Positions 37,485 to 49,015 of a DNA stretch of 64,000 nucleotides are shown here, one piece after another (the stretch's first letter is position 1; the number at the start of each line of letters is the position of its first letter). The position numbers and the translations under genes were made by a program. The notes below the pieces were generated by a model. That model saw nothing but the letters and a program-made list of their open reading frames with translations. It made no database searches and was not told where the DNA came from. The stretch is taken from assembly GCF_029227915.1 (NCBI RefSeq), contig NC_079886.1, positions 12,795,501 to 12,859,500 of the forward strand, given 5' to 3'. Origin of the DNA: Hydractinia symbiolongicarpus (lineage: Eukaryota; Cnidaria; Hydrozoa; Anthoathecata; Hydractiniidae).

Positions 37485-40212
37485 ATGGCCTTTTGCAGTC
37501 TAATAAAAGCCTCACACGTAAATCGCGTGGTTCCATCTGCCTGCGCAGGTTACCATTGGACTATTCCTTCCAGTCTCATTGCACTACAACGTTCCAAGAG
37601 GTTTTCCTCAGCGCTGTGGCCTTAGAACTCTCTTAACTATGTGCACAGTCCTATAAAGGCTGTAATATGGCCTTTTGCAGTCTAATAAAAGCCTCACACG
37701 TAAATCGCGTGGTTTCATCTGCCTGCGCAGGTTACCATTGGACTATTCCTTCCAGTCTCATTGCACTACAACGTTCCAAGTGGTTTTCCTCAGCGCTGTG
37801 GCCTTAGAACTCTCTTAACTATGTGCACAGTCCAATAAAGGCCATAATATGGCCTTTTGCAGTCTAATAAAGGCTTCACACGTAAATCACGTGGTTTCAC
37901 CTGCCTGTGCAGGTTACCATTGACTAGTCCTTCCAGTCTCAATGCGCTACAACGTCCCTAGTCGTTTTCATTAGCGCTGTTTCCTTAGAACACTCTTAAC
38001 AACTTGCACAGTCATATAAAGGTTGTAATATGGTTTTTTGCAGTCTAATAAAAGCCTCACACGTAAATCACGTGATTCCATCTGCCTGCGCAGGTTACCA
38101 TTGGACTGTTCCTTCTAGTCTCGATGCACTACAACGTTCCAAGTGGTTTTCTTTAGCGCCATGGCCTTAGAACACTCTTAACTACGTGCACAGTCCTATA
38201 AAAACCGTAATATACCTTTTTACAGTCTAATAAAAACCTCGCACGTCAATCACGTGGTTTCACCTGCCTGCGCAGGTTACCATTGGACTATTCCTTCCAG
38301 TCTCAATGCACTACAACGTTCCAAGTGGTTTTCCTCAGCGCTGTGGCCTTAGAACTCTCTTAACTATGTGCACAGTCCTATAAAGGCCGTAATATGGCTT
38401 TTTGCGGTCTAATAAAGGCTTCACACGTAAATCACGTGTTTTCACCTGCCTGCGCAGGTTACCATTGGACTTGTCGTTCCAGTCTCAATGCGCTACCACG
38501 TCCCAAGTTGTTTTCATTAGCGCCGTTGCCTTAGAACACTCTTAACTACGTGCACAGTCATATAAAGGCTGTAATATGGCCTTTTGCAGTCTAATAAAAG
38601 CCTCACACGTAAATCGCGTGGTTCCATCTGCCTGCGCAGGTTACCATTGGACTATTCCTTCCAGTCTCAATGCGCTACAACGTCCCAAGTCGTTTTCATT
38701 AGCGCGGCTGCCTTACAACACTCTTAACTACGTGCACAGTCCTATAAAGGCTGTAACATGGCCTTTTGCAGTCTAATAAAGGCCTTGCACGTAAATCACG
38801 TGGTTTCACCTGCCTGCGCAGGTTACCATTGGACTATTCCTTCCAGTCTCAATGCACTACAACGTTCCAAGTGGTTTTCCTCAGCACTGTGGCCTTAGAA
38901 CTCTCTTAACTATGTGCACAGTCCTATAAAGGCCGTAATATGGCTTTTTGCAGTCTAATAAAGGCTTCACACGTAAATCACGTGTTTTCACCTGCCTGCG
39001 CAGGTTACCATTGGACTTGTCGTTCCAGTCTCAATGCGCTACCACGTCCCAAGTTGTTTTCATTAGCGCCGTTGCCTTAGAACACTCTTAACTACGTGCA
39101 CAGTCATATAAAGGCTGTAATATGGCTTTTTGCAGTCTAATAAAAGCCTCACACGTAAATCGCGTGGTTCCATCTGCCTGCGCAGGTTACCATTGGACTA
39201 TTCCTTCCAGTCTCATTGCACTACAACGTTCCAAGAGGTTTTCCTCAGCGCTGTGGCCTTAGAACTCTCTTAACTATGTGCACAGTCCTATAAAGGCTGT
39301 AATATGGCCTTTTGCAGTCTAATAAAAGCCTCACACGTAAATCGCGTGGTTTCATCTGCCTGCGCAGGTTACCATTGGACTATTCCTTCCAGTCTCATTG
39401 CACTACAACGTTCCAAGTGGTTTTCCTCAGCGCTGTGGCCTTAGAACTCTCTTAACTATGTGCACAGTCCAATAAAGGCCGTAATATGGCCTTTTGCAGT
39501 CTAATAAAGGCTTCACACGTAAATCACGTGGTTTCACCTGCCTGTGCAGGTTACCATTGACTAGTCCTTCCAGTCTCAATGCGCTACAACGTCCTTAGTC
39601 GTTTTCATTAGCGCTGTTTCCTTAGAACACTCTTAACAACTTGCACAGTCATATAAAGGTTGTAATATGGTTTTTTGCAGTCTAATAAAAGCCTCACACG
39701 TAAATCACGTGATTCCATCTGCCTGCGCAGGTTACCATTGGACTGTTCCTTCTAGTCTCGATGCACTACAACGTTCCAAGTGGTTTTCTTTAGCGCCATG
39801 GCCTTAGAACACTCTTAACTACGTGCACAGTCCTATAAAAACCGTAATATACCTTTTTACAGTCTAATAAAAACCTCGCACGTCAATCACGTGGTTTCAC
39901 CTGCCTGCGCAGGTTACCATTGGACTATTCCTTCCAGTCTCAATGCACTACAACGTTCCAAGTGGTTTTCCTCAGCGCTGTGGCCTTAGAACTCTCTTAA
40001 CTATGTGCACAGTCCTATAAAGGCCGTAATATGGCTTTTTGCGGTCTAATAAAGGCTTCACACGTAAATCACGTGTTTTCACCTGCCTGCGCAGGTTACC
40101 ATTGGACTTGTCGTTCCAGTCTCAATGCGCTACCACGTCCCAAGTTGTTTTCATTAGCGCCGTTGCCTTAGAACACTCTTAACTACGTGCACAGTCATAT
40201 AAAGGCTGTAAT
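37485..40212 (+). repeat. 9-monomer repeat H32-H40 plus partial second copy H32-H37
   Basis: H32-H40 occupy 37485-39121 and H32-H37 occupy 39122-40212. They are copies of 26607-29334 at an offset of 10,878 bp, so the 9-mer duplication came before the larger one. Small differences include 'aaaggccataatatgg' at about 37844 and 'gtccttagtcg' in H34 at 39486. Confidence 0.88.
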
Positions 40213-40393
40213 ATGGCCTTTTGCAGTCTAATAAAAGCCTCACACGTAAATCGCGTGGTTCCATCTGCCTGCGCAGGTTACCATTGGACTATTCCTTCCA
40301 GTCTCAATGCGCTACCACGTCCAAAGTCGTTTTCATTAGCGCCATTGCCTTACAACACTCTTAACTACGTGCACAGTCCAATAACGGGTGTAT
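40213..40393 (+). repeat. Chimeric monomer H38/H3
   Basis: The head is H38 ('aatcgcgtggttcc', 'ggactattcc'). Near 40313 it changes to H3 ('gctaccacgtccaaagtcg', 'gccattgcc') and ends with the short joint, here 'ataacgggtgtat'. H4 follows, so the array returns to the start of the 41-mer order. Confidence 0.85.
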
Positions 40394-43300
40394 AGCCATT
40401 TGCAGTCTAATAAAGGCCTCACACGTAAATCACGTGGTTCCATCTGCCTGCGCAGGTTACCATTGGACTATTCCTGCCAGTCTCAATGCACTACAACGTT
40501 CCAAGTGGTTTTCCTCCGCGCTGTGGCCTTACAACACTCTTAACTACGTGCACAGTCCTATAAAGGCTGTAATATGGCCTTTTGAAGTCTAACAAAAGCC
40601 TCACACGTAAATCTCGTGGTTCCATCTGCCTGCGAAGGTTACCATTGGACTGTTCCTTCTAGTCTCGATGCACTACAACGTTCCAAGTGGTTTTCTTTAG
40701 CACATGGCCTTAGAACACTCTTAACTACGTGCACAGTCCTATAAAGACCGTAATATACCTTTTTGCAGTCCAATAAAGGCCGCACACGTAAATCACGCGG
40801 TTTCAGCTGCCTGCACTGGTTACCATTGGACTAGTCCTTCCATTCTCAATGCGCTACAACGTCCCAAGTCGTTTTTATTAGCGCCGCTGCCTTACAACAC
40901 TCTTAACTGCGTGCACAGTCCTATAAAGGCTGTAATATGGCCTTTTGCAGTCTAACAAAAGCCTCACACGTAAATCTCGTGGTTCCATCTGCCTGCGCAG
41001 GTTACCATTGGACTTGTCGTTCCAGTCTCAATGCGCTATCACGTCCCAAGTCGTTTTCATTAGCGCCGCTGCCTTACAACACTCTTAACTACGTGCACAG
41101 TCCTATAAAGGCTGCAATATGGCCTTTTGCAATCTAATAAAAACCTCGCACGTCAATCACGCGGTTTCACCTGTCTGCGAAGTTTACCATTGGACTAGTC
41201 CTTCCATTCTCAATGCGCTACAACGTCCCAAGTCGTTTTTATTAGCGCCGCTGCCTTACAACACTCTTAACTGCGTGCACAGTCCTATAAAGGCTGTAAT
41301 ATGGCCTTTTGCAGTCTAATAAAGGCCTTGCACGTAAATCACGTGGTTTCACCTGCCTGCGCAGGTTACCATTGGACTATTCCTTCCAGTCTCAATGCAC
41401 TACAACGTTCCAAGTCGTTTTCATTAGCGCCGCTACCTTACAACACTCTTAACTACGTGCACAGTCAAATAAAGGGTGTATAGCCTTTTGCAGTCTAACA
41501 AAGGCCTCACACGTAAATCACGTGGTTCCATCTGCCTGTGCAGGTTACCATTGGCCTAGTCCTTCCAGTCTCAATGCACTACAACGTCCCAATTCATTTT
41601 CCTTAGCGCCGTCGCTTTAGAACACTCTTAACTACGTGAATCGTCCTATAAAGGCTGTAATATGGCCTTTTGCAATCTAGTAAAAACCTCGCACGTAAAT
41701 CACGTGGTTTCACCTGCCTGTGCCGGTTACCATTGGACTAGTCCTTCCAGTCGCAATGCGCTACAACGTCCCAAGTCGTTTTCATTAGCGCCGTTGCCTT
41801 ACAACACTCTTAACTACGTGCACAGTCCTATAAAGGCTGTAATATGGCCTTTTGGAGTCTAAAAAAGGCCTCACACGTAAATCACGTGGTTTCACCTTTG
41901 TGCACAGGTTACCATTGGCCTAGTCCTTCCAGTCTCAATGCGCTACAACGTCCCTAGTCGTTTTCATTGGCGAAGTTGCCTTAGAACACTCTTAACTACG
42001 TGCACAGTCCAATAAAGGGTGTATAGCCTTTTGCAGTCTAACAAAGGCCTCACACGTAAATCACGTGGTTTCACCTGCCTGCGCCGGTTACCTTTGGACT
42101 AGTCTTTCCAGTCTCAATGCGCTACAACGTCCCAAGTCGTTTTCATTAGCGCCGTTGCCTTTGAACACTCTTAACTACGTGCACAGTCATGTAAAGACGT
42201 GATATGGCCTTTTGCAGTCTAATAAAGGCCTCACACGTAAATCACGTGGTTTCACCTTTCTGCGCAGGTTACCATTGGCCTAGTCCTTCCAATCTCAATG
42301 CGCTACAACGTCCCTAGTCGTTTTCATTGGCGAAGTTGCCTTAGAACACTCTTAACTACGTGCACAGTCCAATAAAGGGTGTATAGCATTTTGCAGTCTA
42401 ACAAAGGCCTCACACGTAAATCACGTGGTTCCATCTGCCTGTGCAGGTTACCATTGGCCTAGTCCTTCCAGTCTCAATGCACTACAACGTCCCAATTCAT
42501 TTTCCTTAGCGCCGTCGCTTTAGAACACTCTTAACTACGTGAATCGTCCTATAAAGGCTGTAATATGGCTTTTTGCAGTCTAATAAAAGCCTCACACGTA
42601 AATCACGTGGTTCCATCTGCCTGCGCAGGTTACCATTGGACTATTCCTTCCAGTCTCAATGCACTACAACGTTCCAAGTAGTTTTCCTCAGCGCTGTGGC
42701 CTTAGAACTCTCTTAACTATGTGCACAGTCCTATAAAGGCCGTAATATGGCTTTTTGCAGTCTAACAAAGGCTTCACACGTAAATCACGTGGTTTCACCT
42801 GCCTGCGCAGGTTTCCATTGGACTAGACGCTCCAGTCTCAATGCGGTACAAAGTCCCAAGTCGTTTTCCTTAGCGCCGTCGCTTTAGAACACTCTTAACT
42901 ACGTGCATCGTCCTCTAAAGGCTGCAATATGGCCTTTTGCAGTCTAATAAAGGCCTCATACGTAATTAACGTGGTTCCATCTGCCTGTGCAGGTTACCAT
43001 TGCGCTGTTCTTTCCAGTCTCATGCGCTACCACGTCCCAAGTCGTTTTCATTAGCGCCATTGCCTTATAAAACTCTTAACTACATGCACAGTCCAATAAA
43101 GGGTGTATAGCCTTTTGCAGTCTAATAAAGGCCTCACACGTAAATCACGTGGTTCCATCTGCCTGTGCAGGTTACCATTGGCCTAGTCCTTCAAGTCCTA
43201 ATGCACTACAACGTCCCAAGTCATTTTCCTTAGCGCCGTCGCTTTAGAACACTCTTAACTACGTGAATCTTCCTATAAAGGCTGTAATATGGCCTTTTGC

Positions 43301-45101
43301 AATATAGTAAAAGCCTCGCACGTAAATCACGTGGTTTCACCTGCCTGCGCAGGTTACCATTGGACTTGTCGTTCCAGTCTCAATGCACTACCACGTCCCA
43401 AGTCGTTTTCATTAGCGCCGCTGCCTTACAACACTCTTAACTACGTGCACAGTCCTATAAAGGCTGAAATGTGGCCTTTTGCAGTCTAATAAAAGCCTCG
43501 CACGTAAATCACGCGGTTTCACCTGTCTGCGCAGGTTACCATTGGACTAGTCCTTCCAGTCTCAATGCGCTACAACGTCCCAAGTCGTTTTCATTAGCGC
43601 CGCTGCCTTACAACACTCTTAACTACGTGCACAATCCTATAAAGGCTGTAACATGGCCTTTTGCAGTCTAATAAAGGCCTCATACGTAATTAACGTGGTT
43701 CTATCTGCCTGTGCAGGTTACCATTGCAATTTCCTTTCCAATCTCATGCGCTACCACGTCCCAAGTCGTTTTCATTAGCGCCGTTGCCTTACAACACTCT
43801 TAACTACGGGCACAGTCCTATAAAGGCCGTAATATGGCCTTTTGCAGTCTAATAAAGGCTTCACAGGTAAATCACGTGGTTTCACCTGCCTGCGCAGGTT
43901 AGCATTGGACTAGCCATTCCAGTCTCAATGCGCTCCAATGTCCCAAGTTGTTTGCATTAGCGCCGTTGCCTTACAACACTCTTAACTACGTGCAGAGTCC
44001 TATAAAGGCTGTAATATGGCCTTTTGCAGTCTAATAAAGGCCTCACACGTATATCACGTGGTTTCACCTTTCTGCGCAGGTTACCATTGGCCTAGTCCTA
44101 CCATTCTCAATGCGCTACAACGTCCCTAGTCGTTTTTATTGGCGAAGTTGCCTTAGAGCACTCTTAACTACGTGCACAGTCCAATAAAGGGTGTATAGCC
44201 TTTTGCAGTCTAATAAAGGCATCGCACGTAAATCACGTGGTTTCACCTGTCTACGCAGGTTACGATTGGACTAGTCCTTCCAGTTTCAATGCGCTACAAC
44301 GTCCCAAGTCGTTTTCATTGACGTTGTAGCCTTAGAACTGTCTTAACTATGTGCACAGTCCTATAAAGGCTGTAATATGGCTTTTTGCAGTCTAATAAAA
44401 GCCTCACACGTAAATCACGTGGTTTCATCTGCCTGCGCAGGTTACCATTGCACTAGTCCTTCCAGTCTCAATGCGCTACAACGTCCCAAGTCGTTTTCAT
44501 CAGCGCCGCTGCCTTACAACACTCTTAACTACGTGCACAGTCCTATAAAGGCTGTAATGTGGCCTTTTGCAGTCTAATAAAAGCCTCGCACGTAAATCAC
44601 GCGGTTTCACCTGTCTGCGCAGGTTACCATTGGACTAGTCCTTCCAGTGTCAATGTGCTACAACGTCCCTAGTCGTTTTCATTGGCGAAGTTGCCTTAGA
44701 ACACTCTTAACTACGTGCACAGTCCAATAAAGGGTGTATAGCCTTTTGCAGTCTAACAAAGGCCTCACACGTAAATCACGTGGTTCCATCTGCCTGTGCA
44801 GGTTACCATTGGCCTAGTCCTTCCAGTCTCAATGCACCACAACGTCCCAATTCATTTTCCTTAGCGCCGTTGCTTTAGAACACTCTTAACTACTTGAATC
44901 GTCCTATAAAGGCTGCAATATGGCCTTTTGCAACCTAGTAAAAGCCTCGCACGTAAATCACGTGGTTTCACCTGCCTGCACCGGTTACCATTGGACTAGT
45001 CCTTCCAGTCTCAATGCGCTACAACGTCCCAAGTCGTTTTCATTAGCGCCGTTGCCTTAGAACACTCTTAACTACGTGCACAGTCATATAAAGGCCGTAA
45101 T
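40394..45101 (+). repeat. H4-H28 segment with H10a and H10b separate
   Basis: H4 40394, H5 40574, H6 40755, H7 40937, H8 41119, H9 41301, H10a 41482, H10b 41662, H11 41844, H12 42025, H13 42204, H14 42385, H15 42565, H16 42747, H17 42929, H18 43109, H19 43289, H20 43471, H21 43653, H22 43834, H23 44016, H24 44197, H25 44377, H26 44559, H27 44740, H28 44920. It matches 15.5-20.4 kb at an offset of 24,831 bp, falling to 24,830 after a one-base loss in H12 ('gtaaagacgtgat' near 42197). This is the longest run of the canonical order outside the reference. Confidence 0.88.
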
Positions 45102-45647
45102 GTGGCCTTTTGCAGTCTAAGAAAGGCTTCACACGTAAATGACGTAGTTTCACCTGCCTGCGCAGGTTACCATTGGACTAGCCGTTCCAGTCTCAATGCG
45201 CTCCAACGTCCCAAGTCGTTTTTATTTGCGCCGTCGCCTTAGAACACTCCTAACTACGTGCACAATCAAATAAAGGCTGTAATATGGCTTTTTGCAGTCT
45301 AACAAAGGCCTCACACGTAAATCACGTGGTTCCATCTGCCTGCGCAGGTTACCATTGGACTATTCCTTCCAGTCTCAATGCACTACTATGTTCCAAGTAG
45401 TTTTCCTCAGCGCTATGGCCTTAAAACTCTCTTAACTATGTGCACAGTCCAATAAAGGCCGTAATATGGCCTTTTGCAGTCTAATAAAGGCTTCACACGT
45501 AAATCACATGGTTTCACCTGCCTGCACCGGTTACCATTGGACTAGTCCTTCCAGTCTCAATGCGCTACAACGTCCCAAGTCGTTTTCATTAGCGCCGTTG
45601 CCTTAGAACACTCTTAACTACGTGCACAGTCATATAAAGGCCGTAAT
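45102..45647 (+). repeat. 3-monomer repeat H29, Y, X/H28, copy 1 (546 bp)
   Basis: H29 45102 is followed by Y (45284; 'cactactatgttcc', 'gccttaaaactc'). A chimera at 45466 then starts as X ('aaaggcttc', 'aatcacatgg') and turns into H28 ('ctgcaccggttacc'). The chimera returns the order to H29. Confidence 0.88.
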
Positions 45648-46191
45648 GTGGCCTTTTGCAGTCTAAGAAAGGCTTCACACGTAAATGACGTAGTTTCACC
45701 TGCCTGCGCAGGTTACCATTGGACTAGCCGTTCCAGTCTCAATGCGCTCCAACGTCCCAAGTCGTTTTTATTTGCGCCGTCGCCTTAGAACACTCCTAAC
45801 TACGTGCACAATCAAATAAAGGCTGTAATATGGCTTTTTGCAGTCTAACAAAGGCCTCACACGTAAATCACGTGGTTCCATCTGCCTGCGCAGGTTACCA
45901 TTGGACTATTCCTTCCAGTCTCAATGCACTACTATGTTCCAAGTAGTTTTCCTCAGCGCTATGGCCTTAAAACTCTCTTAACTATGTGCACAGTCCAATA
46001 AAGGCCGTAATATGGCCTTTTGCAGTCTAATAAAGGCTTCACACGTAAATCACATGGTTTCACCTGCATGCCCAGGTTACCATTGACTAGTCCTTCCAGT
46101 CTCAATGCGCTACAACGTCCCAAGTCGTTTTCATTGGCGAAGTTGCCTTAGAACACTCTTAACTACGTGCACAGTCCAATAAAGGGTGTAT
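45648..46191 (+). repeat. 3-monomer repeat H29, Y, X, copy 2
   Basis: H29 45648 and Y 45830 repeat the preceding pair at an offset of 546 bp, sharing the private 'ctactatgttcc' and 'cagcgctatggcc'. The third unit, X (46012), is not chimeric at its front. It carries 'ctgcatgcccagg' and 'attgactag', ends in 'ggcgaagttgcc' and the short joint, and leads to H14. Confidence 0.88.
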
Positions 46192-46915
46192 AGCATTTTG
46201 CAGTCTAACAAAGTCCTCACACGTAAATCACGTGGTTCCATCTGCCTGTGCAGGTTACCATTGGCCTAGTCCTTCCAGTCTCAATGCACTACAACGTCCC
46301 AATTCATTTTCCTTAGCGCCGTCGCTTTAGAACACTCTTAACTACGTGAATCGTCCTATAAAGGCTGTAATATGGCTTTTTGCAGTCTAATAAAAGCCTC
46401 ACACGTAAATCACGTGGTTCCATCTGCCTGCGCAGGTTACCATTGGACTATTCCTTCCAGTCTCAATGCACTACAACGTTCCAAGTAGTTTTCCTCAGCG
46501 CTGTGGCCTTAGAACTCTCTTAACTATGTGCACAGTCCTATAAAGGCCGTAATATGGCTTTTTGCAGTCTAACAAAGGCTTCACACGTAAATCACGTGGT
46601 TTCACCTGCTTGCGCAGGTTTCCATTGGACTAGACGCTCCAGTCTCAATGCGGTACAAAGTCCCAAGTCGTTTTCCTTAGCGCCGTCGCTTTAGAACACT
46701 CTTAACTACGTGCATCGTCCTCTAAAGGCTGCAATATGGCCTTTTGCAGTCTAATAAAGGCCTCATACGTAATTAACGTGGTTCCATCTGCCTGTGCAGG
46801 TTACCATTGCGCTGTTCTTTCCAGTCTCATGCGCTACCACGTCCCAAGTCGTTTTCATTAGCGCCATTGCCTTATAAAACTCTTAACTACATGCACAGTC
46901 CAATAAAGGGTGTAT
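46192..46915 (+). repeat. H14-H17 segment
   Basis: H14 46192 (with 'aaagtcctcac'), H15 46372, H16 46554, H17 46736. H14 and H30 share the head 'agcattttgcagtctaac', which probably let the array pass from X to H14 instead of to H30. Confidence 0.82.
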
Positions 46916-47203
46916 AGCCTTTTGCAGTCTAATAAAGGCCTCACACGTAAATCACGTGGTTCCATCTGCCTGTGCAGGTTACCATTGGCCTAGTCCTTCA
47001 AGTCCTAATGCACTACAAAATGTGGCCTTTTGCAGTCTAATAAAAGCCTCGCACGTAAATCACGCGGTTTCACCTGTCTGCGCAGGTTACCATTGGACTA
47101 GTCCTTCCAGTCTCAATGCGCTACAACGTCCCAAGTCGTTTTCATTAGCGCCGCTGCCTTACAACACTCTTAACTACGTGCACAATCCTATAAAGGCTGT
47201 AAC
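46916..47203 (+). repeat. 288-bp out-of-register fusion H18/H20
   Basis: H18 is intact to 'cctaatgcactacaa' and then joins 'aatgtggccttttgcag' at the H19-H20 joint, near 47018-47021. Flanking markers are 3,807 bp from their 43-kb counterparts on the left and 3,551 bp on the right, so exactly 256 bp are missing. Only one or two A residues are shared at the break. This is the one clear junction that does not keep the monomer register, and it creates the only unit far from 181 bp. Confidence 0.88.
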
Positions 47204-49015
47204 ATGGCCTTTTGCAGTCTAATAAAGGCCTCATACGTAATTAACGTGGTTCTATCTGCCTGTGCAGGTTATCATTGCAATTTCCTTTCCAATCTCATGC
47301 GCTACCACGTCCCAAGTCGTTTTCATTAGCGCCGTTGCCTTACAACACTCTTAACTACGGGCACAGTCCTATAAAGGCCGTAATATGGCCTTTTGCAGTC
47401 TAATAAAGGCTTCACAGGTAAATCACGTGGTTTCACCTGCCTGCGCAGGTTAGCATTGGACTAGCCATTCCAGTCTCAATGCGCTCCAATGTCCCAAGTT
47501 GTTTGCATTAGCGCCGTTGCCTTACAACACTCTTAACTACGTGCAGAGTCCTATAAAGGCTGTAATATGGCCTTTTGCAGTCTAATAAAGGCCTCACACG
47601 TATATCACGTGGTTTCACCTTTCTGCGCAGGTTACCATTGGCCTAGTCCTACCATTCTCAATGCGCTACAACGTCCCTAGTCGTTTTCATTGGCGAAGTT
47701 GCCTTAGAGCACTCTTAACTACGTGCACAGTCCAATAAAGGGTGTATAGCCTTTTGCAGTCTAATAAAGGCATCGCACGTAAATCACGTGGTTTCACCTG
47801 TCTACGCAGGTTACGATTGGACTAGTCCTTCCAGTGTCAATGTGCTACAACGTCCCTAGTCGTTTTCATTGGCGAAGTTGCCTTAGAACACTCTTAACTA
47901 CGTGCACAGTCCAATAAAGGGTGTATAGCCTTTTGCAGTCTAACAAAGGCCTCACACGTAAATCACGTGGTTCCATCTGCCTGTGCAGGTTACCATTGGC
48001 CTAGTCCTTCCAGTCTCAATGCACCACAACGTTCCAATTCATTTTCCTTAGCGCCGTCGCTTTAGAACACTCTTAACTACGTGAATCGTCCTATAAAGGC
48101 TGCAATATGGCCTTTTGCAACCTAGTAAAAGCCTCGCACGTAAATCACGTGGTTTCACCTGCCTGCGCCGGTTACCATTGGACTAGTCCTTCCAGTCTCA
48201 ATGCGCTCCAACGTCCCAAGTCGTTTTTATTTGCGCCGTCGCCTTAGAACACTCCTAACTACGTGCACAATCAAATAAAGGCTGTACTATGGCTTTTTGC
48301 AGTCTAACAAAGGCCTCACACGTAAATCACGTGGTTCCATCTGCCTGCGCAGGTTACCATTGGACTATTCCTTCCAGTCTCAATGCACTACAACGTTCCA
48401 AGTAGTTTTCCTCAGCGCTGTGGCCTTAAAACTCTCTTAACTATGTGCACAGTCCAATAAAGGCCGTAATATGGCCTTTTGCAGTCTAATAAAGGCTTCA
48501 CACGTAAATCACGTGTTTTCACCTGCATGCGCAGGTTACCATTGACTAGTCCTTCCAGTCTCAATGCGCTACAACGTCCCAAGTCGTTTTCATTAGCGCC
48601 GTTGCCTTACAACACTCTTAACTACGTGCACAGTCCTATAAAGACCGTAATGTACCTTTTTGCAGTCCAATAAAGTCCGCACACGTAAATCACGTGGTTC
48701 CATCTACCTGCGCAGGTTACCATTGGACTATTCCTGCCAGTCTCAATGCGCTATCACGTCCCAAGTGGTTTTCCTCCGCGCTGTGGCCTTACAACACTCT
48801 TAACTACGTGCACAGTCCTATAAAGGCTGTAATATGGCCTTTTGCAGTCTAATAAAAGCCTCACACGTCAATCACGCGGTTTAAACTGTCTGCGAAGGTT
48901 ACCATTGGACTAGTCCTTCCATTCTCAATGCGCTACAACGTCCCAAGTCGTTTTTATTAGCGCCGCTGCCTTACAACACTCTTAACTGCGTGCACAGTCC
49001 TATAAAGGCTGTAAT
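47204..49015 (+). repeat. Rearranged segment H21-H24/H26, H27, H28/H29, Y, X, mixed H6/H4, H8-like
   Basis: H21 47204, H22 47385, H23 47567, H24/H26 chimera 47748 (switch near 47835, 'cagtgtcaatgtgc'), H27 47927, H28/H29 chimera 48107 (switch near 48207), Y 48289 (with 'gctgtactatgg'), X-like 48471, a mixed unit at 48652 with an H6-like head ('gtacctttttgcagtccaat', 'aagtccgcacac') and an H4-like tail ('ttttcctccgcgctg'), and an H8-like unit at 48834. Several adjacent chimeras make this the most shuffled part of the window. Confidence 0.75.
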
